Positions 25,399 through 36,200 are shown, counted from the first letter of the stretch. The stretch is DNA of 64,000 nt from Streptomyces scopuliridis RB72 (GCF_000718095.1 NZ_JOEI01000017.1:130840-194839), one strand, 5' to 3'. Numbers and translations: made by a program. The notes: generated from the sequence alone by a model not told the origin.

Positions 25399-26163
25399 AT
25401 GTCCGTGGAAGAGTTACCGGCCGGGGCGGGCGACGGAGGAGCCCGGAGGCGGGAAAACGTGATGACGGCCGGGACGGGCCTGCGGGTCTACCCGGAGCCC
25501 GCGGACGTGTTCGTCGCCGACCAGGTCGAACTGGCCCGGCATCTGCACCCCTTGATCTCGATCGATCTGGCGCGGGTCGACCCTGCCTGGCGCGGGTGGA
25601 TCCATCTGGTCAGCCCGCTGGAACCGGCGGAGGGCTATCTCGGTGACCACACCCGGGACTTCCACTCCGCGCTCCAGACGCCCAACTGGCTCGGGTTCGC
25701 GCTGGAGGACGACCGGTACCGGCTGCTCGGCGACGTACGGTACTTCGCGCGGGCGACCACCCCGGAGGAAGTGCCGGAGCCCTGGGCCGGGTTCCGCGCC
25801 GCGCTCGACGAGCACTGCGAGGTCCAGGAACGCAGCTATCGGACCCACCGCGACGCGTTCCGGCGTGAGGGCCGGCTGTTCATGCGCGACGACGACGGGG
25901 CTCCGCTGTACGGGGCGACCGACGGGGTGGCGCTGCTTGACCAGCTCGGCGGCTACGCCGACCAGGGCAACTGGGCCGATCCCGACCTGTTCCGGCTTGA
26001 GTTCGACGGGGACCGCGTATGGCCGGTGAGCCCGGCAGGAAACCCGTTCCGGTTCGTGGCGGCGGTGCCGGGCTGGCACTACCGGCGCAGCGGGGCCGAC
26101 TGGATTCTGCTGTTCTTCGAGCCTGTTGAGCGGCTGGCGCTACTGACGTTCGACTGGAGCTGA
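25399..26163 (+). CDS. Unknown cytoplasmic protein with early TTA codon
   Basis: 254 residues from the ATG at 25399, preceded by GAGGGG. No signal or membrane segment and no recognised motif. It is rich in Trp, Asp and Arg, and ends with WHYRRSGADWILLFFEPVERLALLTFDWS. Codon 6 is TTA (25414-25416), read in Streptomyces by the late-expressed bldA tRNA, which would tie its synthesis to development. An alternative start at GTG/ATG 25459-25462, with GGAGG upstream, would exclude the TTA. Divergent from the PLC gene; it may be autonomous. Confidence 0.75.
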   Translation: MSVEELPAGAGDGGARRRENVMTAGTGLRVYPEPADVFVADQVELARHLHPLISIDLARVDPAWRGWIHLVSPLEPAEGYLGDHTRDFHSALQTPNWLGFALEDDRYRLLGDVRYFARATTPEEVPEPWAGFRAALDEHCEVQERSYRTHRDAFRREGRLFMRDDDGAPLYGATDGVALLDQLGGYADQGNWADPDLFRLEFDGDRVWPVSPAGNPFRFVAAVPGWHYRRSGADWILLFFEPVERLALLTFDWS

Positions 26164-26211
26164 GGGGCGGGGGCGCCCGTCTATGAGTGTCTTCCAGTCC
26201 TCGAAGTCGAG

Positions 26212-26370
26212 TCAACTTCCGACATGGGCCCAGCGTTTGTCCTCGGCGCCGGTCCGCTCCAGCTCAGCGGTGGCGTACTGGAGTGCGTCGCTCCCGAGGA
26301 GCAGATGCAGCGGGGGCTCGTCCTCGTCTGCGATGTCGATCAGGTGAACTGTACGAGCGAGCGCGCCCTG
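26212..26370 (-). pseudogene. C-terminal remnant of a short-chain dehydrogenase
   Basis: A minus-strand frame of 52 codons between an in-frame TAA (26371-26373) and TGA (26212-26214) reads HLIDIADEDEPPLHLLLGSDALQ and then ATAELERTGAEDKRW. This is the typical end of short-chain dehydrogenases (PPLHLLLGSDAL-x-x-x). No start, Rossmann fold or catalytic Tyr-x3-Lys remains, so it is a decayed 3' fragment. The flanks carry short direct repeats of GGCCCGCACGCCAAA, near 26380-26415. Confidence 0.65.
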
Positions 26371-26413
26371 TTACCCCGGGCTCGCCCCGCACGCCAAAGG
26401 CCCGCACGCCAAA

Positions 26414-26440
26414 GGGCGGTGAGCTCATGGCCCACCGCCC
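26414..26440. terminator. Hairpin downstream of the 5'-nucleotidase
   Basis: GGGCGGTG (26414-26421) pairs with CACCGCCC (26433-26440) around an 11-base loop, 28 bases past the nucleotidase stop on its coding strand. Confidence 0.5.
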
Positions 26441-26467
26441 CTCGGTGTTACGCGACTTCCGCTACCG

Positions 26468-28273
26468 CTACTTGAGGATCGTGATCCTGTCCGCCGCCGG
26501 CGGGGTCAGCGGCGCCTGTGCCGTGGAGTTCGCCGCCAGGTAGGCGTTGAAGAGGTCCAGGTCCGACGGGCCGACCAGCTTGTTCTTGCCCTGGCCCAGG
26601 ACCGGGAAGCCGTCGCCGCCGCCGCCGAGGAACTCGTTCATCGCGACGCGGTACGTCTTCGCCGGGTCGATCGCCGCGCCGTCCAGCTTCACCGAGTCCG
26701 TGACGACCCGGGCCGCGCCCGTCTTCGTCATGTCCAGGGTGTAGGTGAAGCCCTTCGAGACCTGAAGGATCTTCGGGGACGCCTCGTTCGAGCCGCTGAC
26801 CTGCTGCTGGAGCGCGGTGATCACCTGAGCGCCGGTCAGGTCCATCACGTTCATCATGTTGGTGAACGGCTGCACCGTGAAGGCCTCGCCGTAGGTCACC
26901 ACGCCGTCGCCCTCACTGCCCGACGCCTTGTAGACCAGGTCCGACCTGATCCCGCCCGGGTTCATGAAGGCGATCTGCGCGCCGCCCTTGTCCGCCGGTG
27001 CCGTGCCCGTGAGCTGGGCGTCGGCGATGACGTCGCCGAGCGGCGACTCCGGGGTCGTCGCGCCGCGGCCGTTGATGTCCGCGGAGATGAAGCCCTGCGG
27101 GGCGTTGGCGATCGGCGCGGCCAGCTTGTTCCAGCGCGCGATCAGGTCGGTCATGTCCTTGGCCTTGGCCTGGTCACGGCTGACGACGTGGTTGGCCGAC
27201 TTCACGCTCGTCCGGACGATGTCCTTCGTACGGAGGTCGTAGGTGAGCGTGGTGTCCGTGTAGAGCTTGCCGAACGACGAGGCCGACGTGACCAGTCGCG
27301 GGTTGCCGGACGGGTCCGGGATCGTGCACGCGTACGCCTGGTGCGTGTGGCCCGTCACCAGCGCGTCGACCTTCGGCGAGATGCCCTTGGCGATGTCGAC
27401 GATCGGCCCGGAGATGCCGTCACCGGCGCCGGGGCTGTCGCAGTCGTAGTTGTACGCGGTGGACGCGGGCGCGCCGCCCTCGTGGATCAGCGCGACGATC
27501 GACTTGACGCCCTGCCGGTCCAGTTCCTGCGCGTACTTGTTGACCGTCTCTATCTCGTCGTGGAACTTGAGTCCCTTGACGCCCTCGGCGGTCACGATGT
27601 TCGGCGTGCCCTCCAGGGTCACTCCGATGAAGCCGATCTTGACGCCGTTCTTCTTCCAGACCGTGTACGGCTTGAGGATCGGCTTGCCGGTCTTCTCCGA
27701 CGTCACGTTGGCGGCGAGGTACGGGAAGTCGGCGCCCTTGAACTTCTTCCCCTTCTCGTAGCAGCCCTCGGTCGGGTGGCAGCCGCCGTTCTGCAGACGG
27801 CCCAGCTCGACGGCGCCCTCGTCGAACTCGTGGTTGCCGACGGCCGTCACATCGAGGTCGATCTTGTTGAGCGCCTCGATGGTGGGCTCGTCGTGGAAGA
27901 GGCCGGACAGCAGCGGGCTCGCGCCCACCATGTCGCCGCCGGCCGCGGTGACGGAGTACGCGTTGCCCTTGCGGGCGTTGCGCAGCGAGGTCGCGAGGTA
28001 CTCGACACCACCGGCGGGGATCGCCTTGGTCGTACCGTCGGCCTGCTTCTCGGTGACGGTCCCGGCGGAGCCCGCGGGCGCCTCCAGGTTGCCGTGCAGG
28101 TCGTTGAAGGACAGCAGCTGCACATCAACAGTGCTCGGCTTCTGGTGGCCGTCGCCCTTGTCCTGGCCGGCCATGGCCGGCAACGCGGCGACGAGCGCGC
28201 CAACGGTGGCGAGGCCCGCGGCGGTGGCGAGTACCCGCCTCGCCTTGCGCTTCTTGTGCGGTCTCGGTGACAT
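26468..28273 (-). CDS. Secreted 5'-nucleotidase/metallophosphatase
   Basis: 601 residues. A basic N-terminus and signal peptide (VLATAAGLATVGALVAALPAMA) precede a calcineurin-like phosphoesterase domain with FNDLHGN, GGDMVGASP, GNHEFDEG and GHTHQAY, which carry the two-metal ligands. The C-terminal 5_nucleotid_C domain (about 360-590) includes PGGIRSD and the substrate loop NEFLGGGGDGFPVL. It cleaves extracellular nucleotides to release phosphate and nucleoside. In S. coelicolor the orthologue belongs to the Pho regulon (recall), which fits the phosphate island downstream in this window. Divergent from mshD. Confidence 0.92.
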   Translation of the reverse strand: MSPRPHKKRKARRVLATAAGLATVGALVAALPAMAGQDKGDGHQKPSTVDVQLLSFNDLHGNLEAPAGSAGTVTEKQADGTTKAIPAGGVEYLATSLRNARKGNAYSVTAAGGDMVGASPLLSGLFHDEPTIEALNKIDLDVTAVGNHEFDEGAVELGRLQNGGCHPTEGCYEKGKKFKGADFPYLAANVTSEKTGKPILKPYTVWKKNGVKIGFIGVTLEGTPNIVTAEGVKGLKFHDEIETVNKYAQELDRQGVKSIVALIHEGGAPASTAYNYDCDSPGAGDGISGPIVDIAKGISPKVDALVTGHTHQAYACTIPDPSGNPRLVTSASSFGKLYTDTTLTYDLRTKDIVRTSVKSANHVVSRDQAKAKDMTDLIARWNKLAAPIANAPQGFISADINGRGATTPESPLGDVIADAQLTGTAPADKGGAQIAFMNPGGIRSDLVYKASGSEGDGVVTYGEAFTVQPFTNMMNVMDLTGAQVITALQQQVSGSNEASPKILQVSKGFTYTLDMTKTGAARVVTDSVKLDGAAIDPAKTYRVAMNEFLGGGGDGFPVLGQGKNKLVGPSDLDLFNAYLAANSTAQAPLTPPAADRITILK

Positions 28274-28519
28274 CGGTCCCCTTGTGAATCGTGCTGTGAG
28301 CTGTGCGCGCTGCGCGCGCCGGGTTTTTCAAGATCGCGCGTCTCTTAAGAATCATGAAAAGTCAGATTCTGATAAGGACCGCGAGCGGCAGCCTAGAGTC
28401 AACGCGCGTAGCACGACAGGGGGTGCTGGGTTACAAGCTGGTTGCCGTTACGGGTGCGGCAGCTGTCGTGGCCGGGGCCATACCACGTCCCGCCGCACCC
28501 CTGGCCGTACCCTCGACCC

Positions 28520-29440
28520 ATGACTGACGCAGTAGCCCGCGAGCCCGGCCGGCAGATCCAGACCCTCGACGCGCTCACCACCGAGCAGGCCGAAGACGTA
28601 CTCGCCCTGCTGGCGGAGGCCGCCGCCTCGGACGGGGTGCAGGCGGTCTCCGAGCAGGGCCGGCTCCAGTTGCGTGGCGGGCGCCGGGAGGGCGTACGGC
28701 ACTTCCTGCTCACCGTCGACGGTGAACTCGTCGGCTACGGACAGCTGGAGGACACCGATCCCATCGAGGCCCCGGCCGCCGAGCTGGTCGTACGCCCCGG
28801 GCTCCGCGGCCGGGGCCATGGCCGGGCGCTGGGAGCGGCGCTGCTGGGCGCGTCCGGGAAGCGGCTGCGGGTGTGGGCGCACGGCGGCAGGTCGGCCGCC
28901 CGGCATCTGGCCCAGGTGCTCGGGCTGACCCTCTTCCGTGAACTGCGCCAGCTGCGGCGGCCGCTGGTCCCGCCCGCGATCCCCGAACCGGTGCTGCCCG
29001 CCGGGATCACCGTCCGTACGTTCGTCCCCGGCCAGGACGACGCGGCCTGGCTCGCGGTCAACGCCGCGGCCTTCGCCCACCACCCCGAGCAGGGCGCGCT
29101 GGTCCAGCGGGATCTGGACGACCGTATCGCCGAGCCGTGGTTCGACCCGAAGGGCTTCTTCCTGGCCGAGCGCGACGGAGAGCTGGTCGGCTTCCACTGG
29201 ACCAAGGTGCACGCCGAGGAGCAGATCGGTGAGGTGTACGTCCTCGGCATCAGGCCCGACGCGCAGGGCGGCGGCCTCGGCAAGGCGCTCACCGCGATCG
29301 GGCTGCGGTATCTGGCGGCGCAGGGGCTGCCGACCGCGATGCTCTATGTGGACGCCGACAACACGGCGGCCCTGACGGTGTACGAGCGGCTCGGCTTCAG
29401 CACGCACGAGGTCGATCTCATGTACCGCACGGAGTCCTGA
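28520..29440 (+). CDS. mshD: Mycothiol synthase MshD
   Basis: 306 residues with two GNAT domains. The N-terminal domain has ELVVRPGLRGRGHGRALGAALL (about 84-105). The active C-terminal one has EVYVLGIRPDAQGGGLGKALT (about 238-258) and YVDADNTAALTVYERLGF. It acetylates Cys-GlcN-Ins with acetyl-CoA, the last step of mycothiol synthesis in the cytoplasm. Length and domain pair match MshD. TACCCT ends seven bases before the ATG and no Shine-Dalgarno is seen, so it may be leaderless. A strong terminator follows. Confidence 0.93.
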   Translation: MTDAVAREPGRQIQTLDALTTEQAEDVLALLAEAAASDGVQAVSEQGRLQLRGGRREGVRHFLLTVDGELVGYGQLEDTDPIEAPAAELVVRPGLRGRGHGRALGAALLGASGKRLRVWAHGGRSAARHLAQVLGLTLFRELRQLRRPLVPPAIPEPVLPAGITVRTFVPGQDDAAWLAVNAAAFAHHPEQGALVQRDLDDRIAEPWFDPKGFFLAERDGELVGFHWTKVHAEEQIGEVYVLGIRPDAQGGGLGKALTAIGLRYLAAQGLPTAMLYVDADNTAALTVYERLGFSTHEVDLMYRTES

Positions 29441-29473
29441 GCTCGCGGACATAACCCGCGGATATAGGGAGTT

Positions 29474-29504
29474 AAGGGGCGGCGTCCTTGACGTCGCCCC
29501 TTTT
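29474..29504 (+). terminator. Rho-independent terminator after mshD
   Basis: AAGGGGCGGCGT and ACGTCGCCCCTT form a 12-base stem with one G-T wobble and a short loop, followed by TTTTCTTG. It separates mshD from the GntR/ABC operon. Confidence 0.85.
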
Positions 29505-29511
29505 CTTGCAG

Positions 29512-29543
29512 CACTCTTTCACTACTTCCCTAGTGAAAGGGTG
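29512..29543. promoter_or_regulatory. Operator palindrome of the GntR/ABC operon
   Basis: CACTCTTTCACTA (29512-29524) and TAGTGAAAGGGTG (29531-29543) are inverted repeats with 12 of 13 matches around CTTCCC. The right arm ends seven bases before the GTG of the GntR gene. This is the expected place for autorepression by a YtrA-type GntR protein. Confidence 0.65.
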
Positions 29544-29550
29544 GTTGCGG

Positions 29551-29993
29551 GTGATCGAATACCGCATCGACCGGCGCAGCGGGGTGGCCACCTACCTCCA
29601 GATCGTCCAGCAGACCAAACAGGCCCTGCGCCTGGGCCTGCTGGAGCCCGGCGACAAGCTGCCCACCGCGCGTGAGGTGGTGGCGGCCACCGCCATCAAC
29701 CCCAACACCGTGCTCAAGGCGTACCGCGAGCTGGAGCGCGAAGGGCTGGCCGAAGGGCGCCGCGGGCTCGGCACGTTCGTACGGGGCACTCTCGGCCGGG
29801 GCTCCGCCGACAGCGCGCTGCGGACGGAGCTGGCCGCCTGGGCGGACCGCGCCCGCGCCGGTGGGCTCGACAAGGACGACGTGACCGCGCTCTTCACCTC
29901 CGTGGTCGCGGAGCGCTTCGAAGAGCACGGCGAAGAACACAGCGAACACAGCAAACAGAGCAAGCGCACCGAGCGCATCAAGGGGGACGACGC

Positions 29994-29997
<4 letters not shown>
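29551..29997 (+). CDS. YtrA-subfamily GntR regulator
   Basis: 148 residues from the GTG at 29551. The winged helix is ATYLQIVQQTKQALRLGLLEPGDKLPTAREV through NPNTVLKAYRELEREGLAEGRRGLGTFV (about 10-72). Only a short helical tail follows, which is the YtrA subfamily layout, always linked to ABC transporters. A charged tail rich in Glu/His/Lys ends the protein. Its stop overlaps the ATPase ATG (ATGA), so the three genes form one operon. It probably represses the operon through the palindrome at 29512-29543. The inducer is unknown; YtrA systems often respond to cell-wall stress. Confidence 0.88.
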
Positions 29998-30925
<928 letters not shown>

Positions 30926-30929
<4 letters not shown>

Positions 30930-31861
30930 GCGCGCTGACCTTGCGCGGCCCGGCGTGGGTGGCGGTACGCCAGCACCGGCGCGCACTGTGGGCGGGGCTG
31001 GCGCTCCTGGTGCTCACGATCGGAGCCCAGGCCGCGGCTCGGCTCTGGGTGAATTCGGCGGAGATCACCGGTAGCTGCGACAGCGAGTGGCGGAAGACGT
31101 GTGCCGCCCTTTCGAACGCGGCCGGCTGGTATCGCTGGGCCGAGACCTACGGCGGAGCGACCGTCGTCCTGCTGCCGCTGCTCGTCGCGGCGTTCGTCGC
31201 GGGCCCGCTGATCGCGCGGGAGCTGGAATCCGGAACGTACAAACTGGCCTGGACCCAGTCGGTGCCGCCCGCCCGCTGGCTCGCCTCGAAGCTCGCCGTG
31301 TCCGCCGCTGTCACCGTCGTGAGCACGGCCCTCCTCGTCATTACGTTCCGCTGGACCAGGTCCTATGTCCGGTTCGACTGGGTCTTCCCGCGCAGCTGGA
31401 ACGACGGTGGCTACCCCGCCCTCGGCCCGACCGCCGTCGCCTATGTCCTGCTGGCGGTCGCCCTCGGCGCGCTCGTCGGCATGCTGGCCCGCCGTACCGT
31501 AGTGGCGATGGCCGCCGGCGTGCTCGCCACGGGAGCGGTCATGGCCGTATTCGACGTGGTGCGCCCCTTCCTGTGGCCGGTCGTCACGGCCTCGGGCGGG
31601 GCGCGCTTCCCGGATGACGCCTGGCACGTGCAGCAGGGCGTCATCCTCGCCGACGGCGGCCGGATGACCAACGAGGATTGCTGGAGCATCGGACTCTCGA
31701 CGTCGCCGTGCGCGAATGCCCCTGAAGACGCGTTCTTCACCGACTTCCACCCCGCCTCCCATTTCTGGCCCCTCCAGCTCATGGAGACCGGGATCGTCCT
31801 GGTCCTGGCCGCCGCGGTCGTCTTCGCGGCCTTCCGGGTGCTGCGCCGCAGCCACGCCTGA
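30926..31861 (+). CDS. ABC transporter permease
   Basis: 311 residues, about six transmembrane helices: LWAGLALLVLTIGAQAA, then VVLLPLLVAAFVAGPLIARELESGTYKLAWTQS (the ABC-2 type motif after helix 2), AVTVVSTALLVITF, AVAYVLLAVALGALVGML, VVAMAAGVLATGAVMAVF and IVLVLAAAVVFAAFRVL. External loops contain Cys residues. It is the membrane partner of the preceding ATPase. Two strong hairpins follow the stop. Confidence 0.88.
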
Positions 31862-31890
31862 CACCCGCGCCGGACGCACAGGCCCGCGAC

Positions 31891-31970
31891 GGTGGCCCCC
31901 ACCCGGGGCCACCGCCTCACCCACGGCTACGGTGGGGCTCCCCGGAGGCACACCGCCCCCGGGGAGCCCC
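31891..31970 (+). terminator. Double terminator after the ABC operon
   Basis: Two perfect hairpins: GGTGGCCCC/GGGGCCACC (31891-31899 with 31905-31913) and GGGGCTCCCCGG/CCGGGGAGCCCC (31934-31945 with 31959-31970). Both lack long T-runs. Confidence 0.75.
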
Positions 31971-32007
31971 GTCCCGCTTCCCTTCACGTCATGTCGCCGT
32001 TACCAGC

Positions 32008-32039
32008 CATTCAGACGCTCTTGCGACCCTCTCTGAATG
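32008..32039. promoter_or_regulatory. Inverted repeat upstream of ppk
   Basis: CATTCAGA (32008-32015) and TCTGAATG (32032-32039) are perfect inverted repeats 16 bases apart, about 110 bases before the ppk ATG. It could be an operator or an RNA stem. No clear PHO box was found here. Confidence 0.35.
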
Positions 32040-32147
32040 CAGCCCGCTGTGCCCCCCACGCCGAACGGCAGGACCAACGGCAGGATCCATCTCGCCCCTG
32101 CTCTCTCCGACGCGCCCGTCGTGCCCTCGGCGCGGAACAATAGGGAC

Positions 32148-34376
32148 ATGAGCCAGCAGCCCGCCGAGGTACCGGTCCAGCACCCCCAGCCGTCCGTCGG
32201 CTTCATAGCCGCCCACCGGCCCCACACCGTGGCCGCGACCAGCTCCGACCTCGAACCCGATCTCGACGCCGACCTGGACGCGTACGAGGAGGAGAGCGGT
32301 CCGGACGGCACCGACCTGCCCCAGGGCAGGTTCCTCGACCGCGAGCGCAGCTGGCTCGCGTTCAACGAACGGGTCCTGGAGCTGGCGGAGGACCCCACCA
32401 CGCCGCTCCTCGAACGGACCAACTTCCTCGCCATCTTCGCGTCCAACCTGGACGAGTTCTTCATGGTCAGGGTGGCCGGGCTGAAGCGGCGCATCGCGAC
32501 CGGTGTCGCCACCCGCTCCGCCTCCGGCCTCCAGCCGCGCGAGGTGCTGGATCTGATCTGGACCCGCTCGCGCGAGCTCATGGCCCGGCACGCCGCCTGC
32601 TACCAGCAGGATGTCGCGCCGGCCCTGGCCGACGAGGGCATACACATCATCCGCTGGCCCGAGCTGACCGAGAAGGAGCAGGCGCGGCTCTTCACGCTCT
32701 TCCGCCAGCAGATCTTCCCGGTCCTCACGCCCCTCGCCGTGGACCCGGCGCACCCCTTCCCGTACATCTCCGGCCTCTCGCTCAACCTGGCCGTGACCGT
32801 ACGCAACCCGGTGAGCGGCCACCGTCACTTCGCGCGGGTCAAGGTGCCGCCGCTGCTCTCCCGCTTCCTGGAGGCGTCCGCTTCGCGGTACGTGCCGCTG
32901 GAGGACGTGATCGCGGCCCACCTGGAGGAGCTGTTCCCCGGGATGGAGGTGCTGGCGCACCACATGTTCCGGGTCACGCGCAACGAGGACCTGGAGGTGG
33001 AGGAGGACGACGCCGAGAACCTCCTCAAGGCGCTGGAGAAGGAGCTCATGCGGCGCCGCTTCGGCCCGCCGGTGCGGCTGGAGGTCGAGGAGGACATCGC
33101 GCCCGAGGTCCTGGACCGGCTGGTGCGCGAGCTGAAGGTGACCGACGCCGAGGTCTATCCGCTGCCGGGGCCGCTGGATCTCACCGCGCTCTTCGGGATC
33201 TCGTCGCTGGACCGTCCCGAGCTGAAGTACCCGAAGTTCATCGCGGGTACGAACCGCCAGCTCGCCGAGGTGGAGTCCGCCTCCGCGCCCGACATCTTCG
33301 CCGCGCTGCGCAACCGCGACGTACTGCTGCACCACCCGTACGACTCGTTCTCGACCTCCGTCCAGGCCTTCCTGGAGCAGGCCGCGGCCGACCCGGACGT
33401 CCTGGCCATCAAGCAGACGCTGTACCGCACGTCCGGCGACTCCCCGATCGTGGACGCGCTGATAGACGCCGCGGAGTCCGGCAAGCAGGTCCTCGTCCTC
33501 GTCGAGATCAAGGCCCGCTTCGACGAGCAGGCCAACATCAAGTGGGCGCGCAAGCTGGAGGAGGCCGGCTGCCATGTGGTCTACGGCCTGGTCGGGCTGA
33601 AGACGCACTGCAAGCTCTCGCTGGTGGTACGGCAGGAGGGCGAGTCCCTGCGCCGCTACAGCCATGTCGGCACCGGCAACTACCACCCGAAGACAGCGCG
33701 GCTGTACGAGGATCTCGGCCTGCTCACCGCGGACCCGCAGGTCGGCGCGGATCTGTCCGACCTGTTCAACCGGCTGTCCGGCTACTCGCGCCGGGAGACC
33801 TACCGGCGGCTGCTGGTCGCCCCGAAGTCCCTGCGCGACGGACTCATCTCCCGGATCAACAAGGAAGTCGCGCACCACCGCGCCGGCCGCCCGGCCTCTG
33901 TCCGTATCAAGGTCAACTCGATGGTCGACGAAGCGGTCATCGACGCCTGTTACCGGGCCTCGCAGGCAGGGGTGCCGGTGGACATCTGGGTCCGCGGGAT
34001 CTGTGCCGTACGGCCCGGGGTCGCCGGCCTCTCCGAGAACATCCGGATCCGCTCGATCCTCGGCCGCTTCCTGGAGCACTCCCGGATCTTCGCCTTCGGC
34101 AACGGCGGGGAGCCCGAGGTCTGGATCGGCAGCGCCGACATGATGCACCGCAATCTCGACCGCCGTATCGAAGCCCTCGTCCGGATCACCGATCCGGCCC
34201 ACCGCGCGTCGATAACCCGGCTGATGGAGACCGGGATGTCCGACACCACGTCCTCCTGGCACCTCGGCGCGGACGGCAACTGGACCCGGCATTCCACGGA
34301 TGCGGAGGGCCAGCCGCTGCGGAACGTACAGGAAATGCTCATAGACGCCCGGAGGCGCCGGCGTGCAGCACCATGA
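32148..34376 (+). CDS. ppk: Polyphosphate kinase 1
   Basis: 742 residues from the ATG at 32148 ([11 protein letters not shown]). After a divergent acidic N-terminus (1-60), the PPK1 domains run in order: N domain ([35 protein letters not shown]), head domain, and C1/C2 domains with [26 protein letters not shown] (the autophosphorylated His) and [23 protein letters not shown]2 includes [15 protein letters not shown]. It reversibly polymerises the ATP gamma-phosphate into polyphosphate. In S. coelicolor, ppk is induced by PhoP under phosphate limitation (recall). It overlaps the CHAD gene by 14 bases. Confidence 0.95.
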   Translation: MSQQPAEVPVQHPQPSVGFIAAHRPHTVAATSSDLEPDLDADLDAYEEESGPDGTDLPQGRFLDRERSWLAFNERVLELAEDPTTPLLERTNFLAIFASNLDEFFMVRVAGLKRRIATGVATRSASGLQPREVLDLIWTRSRELMARHAACYQQDVAPALADEGIHIIRWPELTEKEQARLFTLFRQQIFPVLTPLAVDPAHPFPYISGLSLNLAVTVRNPVSGHRHFARVKVPPLLSRFLEASASRYVPLEDVIAAHLEELFPGMEVLAHHMFRVTRNEDLEVEEDDAENLLKALEKELMRRRFGPPVRLEVEEDIAPEVLDRLVRELKVTDAEVYPLPGPLDLTALFGISSLDRPELKYPKFIAGTNRQLAEVESASAPDIFAALRNRDVLLHHPYDSFSTSVQAFLEQAAADPDVLAIKQTLYRTSGDSPIVDALIDAAESGKQVLVLVEIKARFDEQANIKWARKLEEAGCHVVYGLVGLKTHCKLSLVVRQEGESLRRYSHVGTGNYHPKTARLYEDLGLLTADPQVGADLSDLFNRLSGYSRRETYRRLLVAPKSLRDGLISRINKEVAHHRAGRPASVRIKVNSMVDEAVIDACYRASQAGVPVDIWVRGICAVRPGVAGLSENIRIRSILGRFLEHSRIFAFGNGGEPEVWIGSADMMHRNLDRRIEALVRITDPAHRASITRLMETGMSDTTSSWHLGADGNWTRHSTDAEGQPLRNVQEMLIDARRRRRAAP

Positions 34377-35436
34377 AGTGGACACCGACCGGCTTACCGC
34401 GTCCGGCCCCGACGGGCTGACCGCGGGCGAGGTCCTGGCCGGCTATCTGCACTCCCACGCCGGTGACTTCCTGCGCGGCCTGCGGCTGTACGGGGAGAGC
34501 GGCGCGGACACGGCGGCGGCCGACTCGGCCGCCCTGGCACTGCGCGGCGCGGCGCGCAGGATCGGGGGCGGTCTGCATACGTTCCGGCCGCTGCTTGACC
34601 CCGGCTGGGCCGACCAGCTCCGTACGGAACTGGGCTGGCTGTCCGGCACGCTGGCCCAGGAGCACGCCTGTACGGCCCGGCTGCACCGGCTGGTGGGGGC
34701 GCTGGCCAGGCTCTCGGGCGCGGCGCCCGTGCCCGTCGCCGTACCGGCTTCCGCGCTCGGTTCCGTACCCGGCGCGCGTCCGGAGGCCGAGCCCGGCGGG
34801 CCGCCGCCCGGGACGCTCACCGTCGGCGCGTCCCGCGCGGGCGCGCTGCTGGAGCGGCAGCTGACCCTCGCCCGGACGCGCGCCCACTCGGCGGCGCTCC
34901 AGGCGCTCGGCTCGTCCCGCTTCCACGCGGTGGCGGACGCGGTCGCCGTACTGGCCTCCGAAGTACCGCTGGCACCGCTCGCGAGCGCCCCGGCCGTCGA
35001 GGTGCTCGCAGGACCCGGCGACGCCACCGAGCGGCAGCTGCTGGACGCCGTCGCCGCCCTGCCGCTGGCGCGGGCCGCGCATCCGTACAACGCGGAGGCG
35101 CTGGTCCACGGCCTGGCGACCTCGTCGGAGGGCGAGGCGCAGGACGCCCCCTGGCATCACGTACGGCAGTTGCTGCGGCTGCACCGGTACGCCCAGGAGG
35201 TGTGGTGCCCCGGCGGCGCCCCCGACCCGGTACTGCTGGGCGCGGGCCAGGCGCTGGACCGGCACCGCGACGCGGCCGAGGCGGCGGCAGCGGCGGCGAA
35301 CGCGGCCCGCACCCCGCGGATCGCGCCGACGACGGCGTACGCCCTGGGCGTGCTGCACGCGGACCAGCGCCACGAGGTGGAGGCGGCGCGCTTCGCGTTC
35401 CAGCAGGCGTGGCAGAAGACGGCGGTGGCACGGTGA
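34363..35436 (+). CDS. CHAD-domain protein
   Basis: 357 residues from the GTG at 34363, with GGAGG seven bases upstream, inside the end of ppk. An all-helical Ala/Leu-rich protein with conserved His residues ([51 protein letters not shown]), which fits the CHAD (conserved histidine alpha-helical) domain. CHAD proteins bind polyphosphate and locate to polyphosphate granules. The overlap with ppk and the coupled NUDIX gene support a polyphosphate role. No catalytic site is expected. Confidence 0.88.
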   Translation: MQHHEVDTDRLTASGPDGLTAGEVLAGYLHSHAGDFLRGLRLYGESGADTAAADSAALALRGAARRIGGGLHTFRPLLDPGWADQLRTELGWLSGTLAQEHACTARLHRLVGALARLSGAAPVPVAVPASALGSVPGARPEAEPGGPPPGTLTVGASRAGALLERQLTLARTRAHSAALQALGSSRFHAVADAVAVLASEVPLAPLASAPAVEVLAGPGDATERQLLDAVAALPLARAAHPYNAEALVHGLATSSEGEAQDAPWHHVRQLLRLHRYAQEVWCPGGAPDPVLLGAGQALDRHRDAAEAAAAAANAARTPRIAPTTAYALGVLHADQRHEVEAARFAFQQAWQKTAVAR

Positions 35437-35912
35437 CCGCGACGCCGGGCGCCGGACCGGGTACGGGTCCTGAGGGGCGCTCAGGGCCCGAGGGCCGCAG
35501 GCAGCTGATCGTCCGCGCGGGCGGGTGCGTGCTCTGGCGCCGCTCGCCGTACGGGGACGGCGGTACGGAGATCTGCCTGGTGCACCGCCCCAAGTACGAC
35601 GACTGGTCCCACCCCAAGGGCAAGCTCAAGCGTGCGGAGGACCCGCTGGCCGGGGCCCTGCGCGAGGTCCTGGAGGAGACCGGCCACCACTGCGTGCCGG
35701 GGGTCCGGCTCGGCACCGTGCGCTATCTGGCCCAGGGGCGCCCCAAGGAGGTCACGTACTGGGCGGCCGAGGCGACGGACGGGACGTTCATTCCGAACGA
35801 CGAGGTCGACCTCATAGCGTGGCTGACCCCACCGGAGGCCCGCGACCGGCTGACGCAGCCCCGAGACCGGCTGCTGGTCGACGCGCTCCTGAACGCGCTG
35901 CACGCGACGTAG
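35433..35912 (+). CDS. NUDIX hydrolase
   Basis: 159 residues from the GTG at 35433, which overlaps the CHAD stop. The Nudix box G-x5-E-x7-R-E-x2-E-E-x-G is intact (GKLKRAEDPLAGALREVLEE, then TG; about 56-77). The flanks VLWRRSPYGDGGTEICLVHRPKYDDWSHPKGK resemble the N-terminal domain of mycobacterial MutT1, but the C-terminal phosphatase domain of MutT1 is absent. A likely substrate is an oxidised nucleotide or a diphosphoinositol/nucleoside polyphosphate. Third gene of the ppk operon. Confidence 0.88.
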   Translation: MTATPGAGPGTGPEGRSGPEGRRQLIVRAGGCVLWRRSPYGDGGTEICLVHRPKYDDWSHPKGKLKRAEDPLAGALREVLEETGHHCVPGVRLGTVRYLAQGRPKEVTYWAAEATDGTFIPNDEVDLIAWLTPPEARDRLTQPRDRLLVDALLNALHAT

Positions 35913-36045
35913 CGGCCGTACGCGCCACAGCGCCGCGCACGGCCGCGCGCCCCTCGCGCCCCGGAGCGCACTCGTACCCCGTACGCACCCCCCATGGACC
36001 GGCCGGGTGAACCCCACGCCCGTCAGAACCACACCGCCCCGCGAG

Positions 36046-36067
36046 GTTCACCTTCCGTTCACTCGCC
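36046..36067 (+). promoter_or_regulatory. PHO box upstream of pstS
   Basis: Two adjacent 11-base direct-repeat units, GTTCACCTTCC (36046-36056) and GTTCACTCGCC (36057-36067), match the Streptomyces PhoP unit (GTTCACC-N4). A weaker unit with TTCACC follows at about 36080, and an inverted GGTGAACC lies at about 36007. This predicts strong PhoP activation of pstSCAB under phosphate limitation. The 288-base gap between the NUDIX gene and pstS holds nothing else I can support. Confidence 0.85.
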
Positions 36068-36200
36068 CCCGTCGACGGCTTCACCTGATCTGCCTAATTT
36101 CGGCCTTACACGGTGACGGTCACAGTGCCGCACCAGCCACCCCGACGCACGCCGCCGTACAAAGACACAGACCGGCGGCTCCTGGAAGGAAACACCCGAA

